Shown in pieces: positions 30,372 to 42,300 of a stretch of DNA of 64,000 nt (position 1 is the stretch's first letter; each line of letters starts with the position of its first letter). The notes under the pieces were generated by a model that saw nothing but the letters and a program-made list of their open reading frames with translations, did not search any database and was not told where the DNA came from. Source of the DNA: Klebsormidium nitens (taxonomy: Eukaryota > Streptophyta > Klebsormidiophyceae > Klebsormidiales > Klebsormidiaceae); the NCBI GenBank assembly GCA_000708835.1, contig DF237057.1, positions 62,001 through 126,000 of the forward strand, in the 5' to 3' direction. The translations under genes were made by a program, and so were the position numbers.

Positions 30372-33300
30372 CTATTGGGTCCAAGGGGTGACCTTGCAGA
30401 GAGGCTGGGAACCGTCCCAGTCTTTGAAGATGGCCAGCGCCATAGCTTTGCCAAGCGCCTCTGCAACTGGCATCGCCACCGCATTTCCGACAAGGGTGTA
30501 CCTGTAGGCGAATTGAATGTCAGCACAAAGCCTCATCAAGGGCAATACGGAGGTTTTTACCCCAGGTTTTTAACCGACATTCACGTGAGAGAACTTCAGA
30601 AGCTCCATAGGTAGTTGACACCAGAAACACCAAGAACGATTTGCCCTCGTTTGCCACTTCCTCTGAATGAACGGTCAGGTTCCTTGTGAAACCAAGGCGG
30701 CACGCTCAAAGATCCTGAAATCTGCAGATGCCGTGACAGATGATACGAGGCTGAAGCCAGGAGCTATCATGCGTCGTTCCAGATGAGAGGCAAAAGGGAA
30801 AGATTCGCCATGACGATACGGCATTTGTAGGACCAACTACGAGGCCACGGTGACATGCAACCTTTCCAAGGACATCTTCTTTCGTTTTTGTCTTGGTCTG
30901 CCAAGATACATCCTGCAGATCGGCCAACTCAGATGCTGACCAACTGCCTAAAGCTACTGCCGCCACTCGCCAGGAAACTGTCCGCACGGGTATATCACGC
31001 ATCGGTGCGCGGGACTGAAAATCCATGAGTACGTGAAACTCACTTGTTCTTGGGATGGTCCCCCATGAGCTTGTAGTAGTCAGGGAAGCCTTGTAGGCGC
31101 GCGTTCTCTCGGATGCTCAGCACGCGGTCCTGGTCAGGGTGCAGCACCCGCTGGTTGTGCGGCTCTGCGCGCGTCACCACTGTCGCGACCGTCTCGTCCC
31201 ACCACAGGCGGCCGAAGGGCCTGCACGGAAAAAATCCGGGTTAGCAACTTCCGGGTTAAGGGCCGGGGTTAACACGGCTGTGAGGTTTCTGCTGTGGTTA
31301 GGTACCGAGCAAGAGCACCCAGTGACTGAAAAGGTGTCTCCAGCGACTCCGAGAGCAATGGTTGAAACGGAAACGCACCTATCCAAACAAGACGAAAAAT
31401 AACCACTGTGAGACCCGGGGTCTCAGAAGCAGCTCGTGGAAAGATCTATCTTTCATAAGCAGAGGGTCGGGGGCTCTGTGATGTACCAAACCAGCAAATA
31501 CGATGCCAGACGCTCTTCACATAACAGACAAGATGCTTCTAATACGTGGGGAAGGACGGTCTTTGCTCACTTGAACGACTTGCCCTTGATGAAGCTGATT
31601 GCATAGTCGGGCACGATTGGCTTTCCGGACGGGAGGAGAGGCCGTGCTGTCCGGATGACGGTCTTGTCGTCCGAAGTCTCCACTCCAGGAAGGTCACGGA
31701 AGTTGGCCCCCTGCGTCCGAAAATGGAGATGACGTCAGGCTTGCGACATCAGGAATATGCGTCGACCGAGTTGACATTTCTTGTGATTGCTACATCGAGT
31801 CACTGCGTTTGATGGTCGTTCCTTGAACGTCTCGTCCATTGAACATTTGTCGATACAATGTCCATTCTTTGATGGATATGCAAGGCATCTCCATCCTCCG
31901 GACAAACACGATTGCTGCCAGTGGGTGCCTCGGATAACGCACTGTACGCTAATGGAGGTTTCTTAAGATTGCTCTGTGGCTGCCACTTCGACGACATGCC
32001 TTTAAAGAGAAGGCCGGGCGACCGTTCACCAAAAGGGGACGGGCCACTTTCAAGGCCAACGTGGATGCTTATTCGACAAAAAACTGCACCCTGAACGAAA
32101 GTGGCTTACCTTCTTCTTGGGGATCATTGATGACCGGCCAAGGTCGTCCTCGTTCATGATCAGCGAGTGGTGGTCGTTCACGACCAGGAAATCTTCCACC
32201 ATCTTCTTCCCTGCAACCGAAACAGAGGAGTCGGCTACAGTCTTCGCGATCGTCCGTTCGTTCGTGTTTCTGGTCCGAGTTCCTGGTCTGGATGTGACGC
32301 TCTCCCTCCTTTCGCTCTCCCTCTTTTTTCGCAGAAATGTCCAGCCAAAGACCGGCAGCGATTGATAAAAGAAGGGCCTTAGGAAGAACGAAATAGTAGC
32401 AAAGTTGCTGTTTTCAACTTCACTTGCTCCTTCACAGTGCCAATCAACCGTTCTGATGAAAAACTTACTGTCCTCTTGAACTAACGTGTAGGCAGCTTTA
32501 AACTCTCTACACAGTAAACCTCTTAACCCCCTTTACCCAGTGATCTAAGAGATACGTCCGTGAGGCAGCTCAAATCAAAACCACCCTGGATACCCGTACT
32601 CCAATTGTGATTCATATTTGCTAAACCCTAGTTCTGGTTAAACTTAACCCACCTGGCGGCGGGCGGCGCACTTGCCGCTGGAACTCGCAGTCGGGCGTGC
32701 CCGTATACGGGACGATGTCGCGCCGCTCGTTGTTCTCGATGGGCGGGAGGTCGCGCAGGGCGTCGCCAAGAACTAGAGCGGGGGACAGGTTGGCGCCCTC
32801 GTGCGTGTCCTCGTCGTATGCGACCATGCTGTGCGTCCAGTCCATGGGAACGTGGTTGCGCACCTTCTCGACCATGTGCGTCGGGAGGGGGTACGGGGGG
32901 AGCACCTGGAAGGGGGGGAGAGGAACTTGTGGACGTCGTCAGAATTGAGACGGAGAAGCTGAAGGAAAACCGCCGATGAGCGTCTGCTATGCACGGCGGC
33001 TGAGAATCCTTTATAAGTGCAGGAAGGCAAGGGCAGGAGCAGGAGTGAAAATGTTTTCTTCTGCTCACGGATCACGAACGGTTTCACTGTTCGACGTTTT
33101 TCATACTGGGCAGGCATTTCGGGATGAGCGGACTGTGTGATGCGTTGCTTCTGCTCCTCGTCACCCCTTCCCCTTTTTTCAGATTGATCCATTGAAACGG
33201 TTGCTAACCATGTATGTTTGGACGGCAGAAAACATGAAAGTTGTCCGGTCGTCAGTGAGTCCATGTACAGAAAGAGGCACAAACACTTGGAAAGATGTCT

Positions 33301-36300
33301 GCCCTATATGTAACGGTACGCTCAGAAAAGGCTGCACAAAAGAGATAGCCTGCGGCTGTTGTTACAAAAGCTGGATAGGTGAAGGAAGGTAGGAGCACGT
33401 ACCTCTCCTGGAGCCGCCCCCCACACGAAGGTCCTCATTCTGAATTGCGGGACACCGAAGCTGCCCGCCACCAGAAGTCCAACGCGCGACTGCAAAAGGG
33501 TGCAAGGAACCTCAGACATGGGCGACGCCAACTTGGGCTTTCCAGGGGTTTTTTCGTCATCAACCTCTTTTCGTGTCCACATACATCGACACTAGGAAAC
33601 CATAAAACCTTTCGTGATTCCATCCTACGTTCCCTGCGCAATCTGCCTGCTTGATTCCATCAGCTTACTAACGGTTTGCTTCCAGCAGCTTAGTGACGAA
33701 TGCTGTCAATTCAAACACGCCAACTAGGTAACGAAATCCCCGACGGCTCAAGCAAACGCACAAAGCATGTTTCCGCAAGCTTCGGATTCGGGAAAGCAAG
33801 TGCCCCAAGTTTCACATGGTCATCGTCAAGGCTCAATCAGTCAGGCTAGCGGGGTGACGAACGAAGTTATACGACGAGACAAACCGTACCTGGTAGCCCA
33901 TGTTCACCAGCCTTCTGATCGCATAGCGCCCTAGGATCCCGTCCCCGAACTTGAGGATGTCTACCACGTTCTCCATCAACACGTAGCGAGGCCTTAGGAG
34001 CTGTGCGATGTCCATGAAGACTGGGAAGGTGCAAAGAAAGAAGACGAGGTCAAGGATAAGACAAGAATTTACAAAACCGATTCAACCCCGGCTTCCTCCA
34101 GACTGCAACACGTTGACTTGAGATGCGAGCGTCAAATGGCCGTCAAGTCAAGATTCAGGGCCTTGCGGGCAAGCAGACGACTAAATCGACCTCCACTCAC
34201 CATATTACAATTGCGGGGAGACGTCAGATGATATCTCGAGATTTGACGACACAATGGACGTTACTTCGATACGGCTGAGCCCCCTTTACAAGTCATAAGA
34301 AACTGAGAGTCCGAAGGGGGTCGGAATGATTTTTAACTGTCTACTCAGCAGGAACAGGGTTTCAGCAGCTCACCAATGACCTGCTTGTTCCTGGGGTCCA
34401 TAAGGGGCTCGTCCTTGTTCCGGAAGCGGTTGAAGCCGCTCGCTCCCTGGCAGGGCGGTCCGCCGCAGATGAGTCCAACGCTTCCCTGTGACGAAAACAG
34501 AAGGAGCAGGATGAGACCTGAAGATGGTTGTTTAAGAAAGCTCATAGTACGGTGAGTGTGGAGCGCTGTTCAGCATTGAAAAGTGTGATGCATGCGCTAA
34601 AGTCAAGCCTGGCAATATGAAAGATGGAGAGTTGTTTCAAAATCCTTGATCGGTCTGGGTTGCCAAAATCTTGTCTCGAGGAACCCAAAATGTACTTGAA
34701 GGGACAGAAAGAGCTCAAGCGCACCCTCTCAGGAGGAAATCCGTAGACTGTTGCTCAGTCAGCTTTTAGAAAGGAGGACATCAATTGTCTAAAGCGTCAC
34801 AATGGGGGGATTCCCCATGATCCGAGGACTTTGCTGGCAGATTGCAGGAGATAATTCTTCCTCAGATTAGCACGCAGAAAAGCAGTGCATTGATAGCTGC
34901 AGTTGGACGATTTTGTTGTGAAAACGGGGCTTTGTTACAAACCGACCTCGTGTCCGGAAAGTTTCTTTCAAGGGCCTGGTTTCAGCATCTTGTGCAAAGA
35001 GTCTGCTGAAGGACTCGGCGCAAAGGAGAGAAAGGAAGAACGAGATGCCGAAAGGTGCTCACTGGGAGTGGCAGGATCTGCTGCTCGACGCCCCTTTGAA
35101 CGAATTCCTTGAGCAGGTCGGGGCAGCCACTGCGCAAAGAAGGGTGTCAGGAACTTAGTAAGCTGGAGTTGACACCGAAAGAACATGGAGCTTGCTCGGG
35201 AGTCTGCACCTTTCAGTGCCGCGCTCTTTCAGATCAGTGTTCCAATTTGAGATTTGGAAGGGAAAGTCTGGCTTCGACCAATTAGGCTGCACCACATGAC
35301 CTCAAGCATCAAAAAGCGGTTTTGGAAGGTGGTTTACATGGACCCAAAAGCAGGCTTTCCCTGTTTCACAAAAAAGATAAGGACAACGCCTTTGCTACTT
35401 TGCCCTGATGCAAGGGTAAACCGGTCCGTCTTCAACCCTGCAGCTACTATTAGAGTGAGAAGAAAACACCCCGGCGTCGTTACATCTCTCTTACCGCAAA
35501 ACCAATTCCGGTGGTTTTCGAAGTGATACAGACCCCGTTTACTTACTCTGCCAGCTCTTCAGGCTCCCACGTGTCCCACTCCTCCGTGTAGTTCTTCCAC
35601 CGGATCTGTACCCACGTGAGCAAACATCAAGCAGCCGACTTTCACACTCCGAAGCACGTCCAGCACCCATCTTCAGTTGGGCTCGGAAGTTCCGTCACCC
35701 AGAAGCAGAGGGAGGTCAAGCAAGCAGTCCTTTCAACCGTCTCAATCATGTCTTCCTAACAACATCGATTCGAAAACTTCCGCCTCCCTGAAGCATCATC
35801 TTCCTGGTTTTTGGAGTGGGGTTGAAGCCTCGGTGGGTTTTTTCAACGCTAATCGTCTTTGCATATGCTGCCAGAGACTGAATCGCTTCGACCTCCGTAA
35901 TCGTGCAGATTGTCGTGTATTCTTCAGAAAGCTTACGAGGTTCACAATCAGATTATTTAACCGTTAGGAGTGGACCCAAGCTAGCTTTCACGAAACTCAA
36001 TAACAAACAGCGCCATCGACGGCTCAAACAAAACCAAACGTTCCAGAAACGGCCTGCTTGTTGACAGGAGACAGGACGCCCACAAAACGCAAAAAACAGA
36101 AAAATGGTGGGATTGAGACGGAGGCGATTTCAAGAAAGATGGCGTTATGCTACAATACTTGCAAGGCAACGGCACCAGGAAGATTAGGTGCCTTTGAGGG
36201 TCTACGGTGGCCAGAGGTGCGGAACAGGTAGATTCGGGGGTACTTTAAATGTTAGTCGAAGCTCATATCTTGTGAATTATGAACTCCTTTCTCGAGAATC

Positions 36301-39300
36301 GTGAGGAAAGCAAAGGATGGGAACAAAGCCCTGACGAGCTGGCCTTCTCCCGGACAACAAGACAGAACGCCGACCGACGGAATGACAAGAGGATAGCAGC
36401 GAGACGAAGAGACGGAAAGAGATTGATATGGCGGTAGCAACGCGACAAAGCGACGCAAAAAAAATTGACAAGACGTTAGCAACGAAATAAACGAGACGGA
36501 GGACAGAAGAACCAAGCTCACCCGGTACTGCAGCCCCCGGAAGTTGTGCTCCTTGTCGCGGTGCCAGCGGACGCCGTAGACGTACTCGACCTCGTACACG
36601 TTCTCGTCGACCAGCTCCTCGTCGTCCTCGCTTAGCTTCTTCTTGCCCTTGGAGGCGACCTTGGCGGGCACCTTGGCCTTCTTTGGTCGCCGCTCCTCGT
36701 CCACCTCGAGCGGGCTGGAGGAAAGAGAGAACAACATCCATTTGGCATCTTCTCGCTTCTCAAAAGAACTTGATTCGCTTGATTGGTCTTCTGCTTTTGA
36801 GAGAACTTTGGCGGGCGCCTTGGCCTTATTTGGTAGCCGCTGCTCTTCCACTTTGAAGGGCGGGGAAAGAAGAAGACCGACTTTTTGTTGGGCACTCTGG
36901 ATATCTAATCTGTGCCGATTTTGTAAATTTCAATATTGATCACCATAAGAGCAACAGCTGAAGCCTCCCTAGTTTGGATTCCTCTAAAGCGTTGAAACGG
37001 CCTCTTACTTCTGTTGGAAAAGGAGCGACGCCCCCAATAGCGTTTACTTGGAAATACGCGCTGATTGTTGCCTATCAAAGTGTGGTAGTCAGCGATTTCA
37101 AGGCCAAAATCTGCTTGCCACAGATGATGAGCCGTCCAGTGCCATGCAGCATCGCAACAGCCCGCAGAAGTCAGCCCCTTGCTGTCTCCTTCGCGGGTCT
37201 GATTACGATTCCTTCAACCCAATTGTAGAGGATTTTGCAAAACCTTTCAATGGTCTGAGAGAGTAACTTGCAGATTGTTGGAGCAGCTTCATGATCAGGG
37301 CCACCGTCCTCACATCTCCTTCGCATAGTCCACCTCCTTCTTCCCCCGAACACTGCGCCTCCCACCGGCTGCAGTGGCTTTCACAGCCTTCTCCTGCCGC
37401 TTCCGCTTCGTTCCAGTCTCATTCTCCCCCTCGTCAGGAACCTCGATTGGCTTAGTGGGAGACCCTTCTGTAACTGGAAAAGAAAGCGTGTATGCTTTCA
37501 GTCAAAAAATGGATCTGGTGTACGAAGCTGGCCGGGCAGTGTTGACGATCTTTTGTAATGGGACAAGGCAATCGTTTGCTGAAATTGAGCTCGCGTGCAT
37601 GAAAGCGAATTGTCGTTTGCTCTTACGCTCCGAGCGGCAAGCGTCAGCACTCCACAAGTTGCTAAGATTATTTCTACTCTCATTGACACTCGCATGAGAA
37701 GATCTGTAAGCATGCGCCAACGACGCTGCCGCTGAGGAGTGCATACGACGCATCTCAATCTTGGCCTATACTGGCTCTACAAATTGGGTTCCTCGTCAGA
37801 ATCGGCAGCAGGCAAAAAAGCTCAAAAGCACACGTCAGTCTGAGACCACCCCAAGAATTTACCCACAATCGAGACCTTCGTCAAGCGAAACCAATATGAA
37901 GCACTCACCCTCGGCTGGCCCGGTCTCCTCGTCCACCTTCTCCTTCCCCTTTGCATCCGGCGGAAGCACATGCGTAAACAGCCGCAGCGCTTCGCTCTTT
38001 GGCGGCTCCCCGCCGCGCCCCGTCATCGGGTCCGCCTTCGTCGACTTGCTCTTCTTGGCGGCGGGCGGCTTGGCAGCGGCGGCCGGTTTCTCCTTAGGGG
38101 CGGCGGGCTTCTTGGCGCGCTTCTTCTTCTTGGTCAGCTCCTCCGCGAGTTCGTCGTCGAGCACTTCTTCCTCGATGAAGACCGACTCGAAGGCGTCGTC
38201 CTCCTCGAGCTCAGCAATAGCTTCTTCGGCGCTCAGGCGGTAGTTGGGGACGTAGCTGTGTGAGCAAAAACCTGAGTTAGAACAGGTTTTTACATTTGGA
38301 GAAGGACGAAAAGTCCGATTTTGCACGGGTTCTTCGTCGAGCACTTCTTCCTCGACTAAGACCGACTCGAACGCGTCGTCCTCCTCGAGCTCCACGATCG
38401 GCGCCTCGTCGGCGCTCAGGCGGTAGTTGGGGACGTAACTGTGGGCGAAAGACTAAATTAGAAGCAGGATTGTTTTTAAATTGGGAAGGGGACGGACTGG
38501 CTGATTCCGCACGGGTCATTCGTCGGGCACTTCTTCCTCGATTAAGACCAACTCGAACGCGTCGCCGTCCTCCTCGAGCTCCGCGATCAGGGCCTCGTCG
38601 GCGCTCAGGCGATAGTTGAGAACGTAGCTGTGGGTGAAAGACTATTTTACAAGCAAGATGTTTTTGAATCGGAGAAGGTCAGAATGCTTGATTTCTCAAG
38701 GGTCATCCGTCGAGCACTTCTTCCTCAATGAAGACTCAAATGCGGCGTATTCTTCGGGTTTCTAGATGGGCGCTTCGTCGGCGCTCAGATGGTGCTTGAG
38801 AACGTAATTAATGTTTATATATCGGGTTAAAAGCAAGTTTAGACGAAGGGTTGGAAGCAGGAATATTTGGATTAGGTATTGTAAGAGTTACTAGGTTGGA
38901 GGCTTGGTGGTCTTGCTGGGGCACAGAAAACCCAGAACTTCGCCAAGGCGCACTAAATCCCTGAAAGACGTTGCAAAGGAATGCGGCAACCCTGGCACGG
39001 CAAGTCTTCCTGGACCTAAAGCTACAAATCAGGGATCCTGGGTATACTCTTCGCGTTTTTCATCTTAATGAAAAAGTAGTTTGAAGAAATTTCGCAGCAG
39101 TTGCAAAGAGGATAGCCACAGCGACTTGGAGCACCGAGCATAAACAGCCTCAATCTTGCCACAGATTCTTACGGACGCATACTTTAGATTGGACGGGCAG
39201 GCAAAAAACAGCTGACTACCCATGATACGGAATAGGCAAGGGTGGAATTTCGTCTGCTGCACTAAACTTACGTTGAGCGGATGATCTTGACTAGCTCCTC

Positions 39301-42300
39301 AGGCAGCTGGTAGTCCGTCTCCCCATCGACATAGATTTTCTTGAGCCGCAGCCACTCGATGCAGACCATGAAGAAGTTCTCTGCTGACTCGTTCCGCACC
39401 TGCACGAGAGCAGGAGCTGCTGTCTGCGAAATGCAATGAGCACCTGAAGGCTGCATGAGTCGACACAGAGCTGTGTTGAGAGAAATCTCAAACCGCCAAA
39501 CGATCCAAACCTGTCAGTGGGCGTGCAGCGCATCCAGTCTAATGATTACCAAGGAGCAGCGCTTCTGTCAAGAACGAATGTCAAAACTTCTTGAGCCTAT
39601 GCTGGCCAACTTTGTGATCTATTCTTACACTCGTTCCTGGAGGTTCAGTTGTGTCTGATTGTGCTCCCCGTAAATCACGAATTTCTTTTCAATCAAGTAA
39701 CAGATGGAGTAAACGGGCTCTCGAGGCAACGCGGCTTTGGAAGCACTCACGTGGGTCTCCGGGTGGTTCAGCTTGTACGTCTCGCTTGCGCACTCCATCA
39801 TGTCAACGGCCCATTTCTGCAAGAAGGACAAATGACTGCTTCTTGTGCTGTTGTGCGAACGAGGAACTTCTCTTGACGGTACGAACAAAGAAGACAGCTT
39901 GTTTCCAGCATCTAGCCGGCCCACCGGAAAACCGAGTTGTAGTTATAATTTGGGACCACGCACATCGAGCAATCCTCACTCAGAAAAAATCCTGGTCATC
40001 AGAGAGCGAACCGGCCTTCAAAGACGCACAGAAGCTTCATATCTTACACAGGAGCTGAGGCAATACGCAGCGCGTCCAGATCGAGCTGACGGCAATGCTG
40101 CTCAAGGAGAAACTTCGGAACAATGAAAGTAGCTCGACCACCTATCGCACTAGGCAAGAACACCCCTTGTCTGTTGAGGCCCAACCATCCTCGTTCTGTT
40201 GATTAAAGAGTACATCTGATTGCGCAAACGCTCATCTATAAACGATATGTCCGAGTCGATCCGTAGTTTCTCAGCAGAAAGCATGAAATGATACACAAAG
40301 CCAGACCGTACCAAGTGACTTCTCCATCAACTTACGTGATGCAGGGTGACCCCCGCCTTCCCCAGGCCGTGTCCAAGCCCTGTGGACATGCCCCCGCACC
40401 CCGCGTACATGTCGAGCACCGTCAGGAACTCCTGAGCCTTCGGGTAGTTGTGTCCGTCCAGGAAGTCCTTCAGATTGGCGGTCTTGGTCGGGCCTTTCGT
40501 GGGTGCGCCTCTGACCTTCCCTTCGACCTCTGCAAAAACCGCAAGGGTCTCGTAAGGACGGCCCGGAAAATTATTGCTTCTCTAACCGCCGCTTCTTCCA
40601 GGCGTTGAATCTGCTGGATCTGTCACCAACTTCGAATGGCCCGGAAAGTTTACTGTTGAGAAATGGATGGCCACGGGCACGAGTTTTGCACATCACAGCA
40701 CGTTGTGGATCTATTTTGTGGTGTCGTCCCGCTCTGAGCAGCACGTTGTGGATCGTTTTTGTGGTGTCGTCCCGCTCTGAGTGCTTGCTATCAAACGCTG
40801 CCAAGAACCTCTAAAATATTTCGCAGTCTTTCGCAAGAAAGTTTAGAACATCCTGATGACCCTGAAGCCACACTGGCGAGTAACGACGGTCAACGCGGTC
40901 GATCATCTTTGGTCCACTTCTATACGTTTCAACCCAGGACGCCGTGCGTTTTCTTTCACTGTTTTTGTTGTTCAGGATAGCAGGCTTGATGTTAAGAGAC
41001 TGATCCCATCCGTGCGTTTAGAACTTCGCAATTGCAGTCGTCTGCAGAGATAAGCTGAGTAGACAACAAACCTGGCTGGTTCGACGCAGGAGCAGGCTCC
41101 ACCTTCTTGGGTGCCGGCACCGTCGCGGTGACAGTCGCCGTGGCTGTGACCTCGACCGTGGTCGTCTCAGGACCAGTAATGGCCTTCTTGACCGCAGTTG
41201 CGCCCTCGAAGGCCGCTTGGACTGCCGCCCCGATCTTCGCCGTTACTGTGGCCATTATCTTGGCCTCTGGTGCAGCGTCTTTAGTGGAGGGTCCGGGCGC
41301 AGCTGCGGCAAGAACAAATAGGACGAAACCCTCAGCAACAAAGCTTCTTATAAGGTCGGCTTGTGCAGCATGGAATGTGCACGTCATTCTCGCTATGTCT
41401 ACGCAGAGATCGAGGTGGACTACTTCGAAAATGACGAATGAGTTTTGGGAGCGCTTTAGTGTTAGTCTGCTGGGAATTAGACGCTTCAATTGGTTGGTTC
41501 CGCTTGAGACCTCGACTTGGCGACAATCATCGTGGGCTCCTAAACAACGACGGAGACCAAGGGAAGGAGATCGGCTGGATTCAGTAGTGCCTTGTCTTGT
41601 AACTTGAGCTTGAACTCCCTCCCTCGAGGAAAGCAGAATACCCTCACAAAGTCGAGTCACGAAAGTGTGGAAGCAGTACCTTCTGCCGCCTTCCCTGTCT
41701 TCCTTGCTGGCGGAGCGTTTTCCGCCTCCTCGTCCTCAGAGTCCAGCGCAACTGGCTTCTCCGCACTGCCCAGCTCCCCTTTCTGAGGGCTTGGTTTGAA
41801 GATCGCCCGGGAGCTGGCCCTTCTGGTTCTGCCAACTGAAACAAGAAGAGAATTGAATCAGGTTAAATTGAGGACATATACAACCCCGTGAGGTAGTTCA
41901 GGGGGGACGGTTGGACTGCTGGAGGCCAAAAGGCCCCAATGAGCGAAGAAAGAAGGGGGGATAAGAAGAAAACAAGGTCCATCTATTTTCTTGGTGACAG
42001 GCCGAGAGGAGTTGGTTGTCTTGGTTCGGATATAGCAAAACGGTCCGTCCTGGTACGTGACATTGAACATGTCAAAAACCGGACGCAGAAGAAAGTTGTT
42101 CGAGCGAGCAGTGAGCAACTTCCACGTTGGCAGTACGTCCAGCCACCCTATCCTGTGTGCACCAAAGCACCAAAGACTTTGTTTCTCTTTCGGAAGTAGC
42201 TAGAGCTTGGACAGACAGATTGGGTCTGACTTTTGACACGCACCGCTTGTGGTAGCAGTGGAGGGGGTCGCCGGCACCGCGCTCTCCTCAGCCCTCGCCT

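Noticed and set aside
36277-36741. Arg-rich frame over the CMT chromodomain exon
   Set aside because: Out-of-frame shadow of exon 16.
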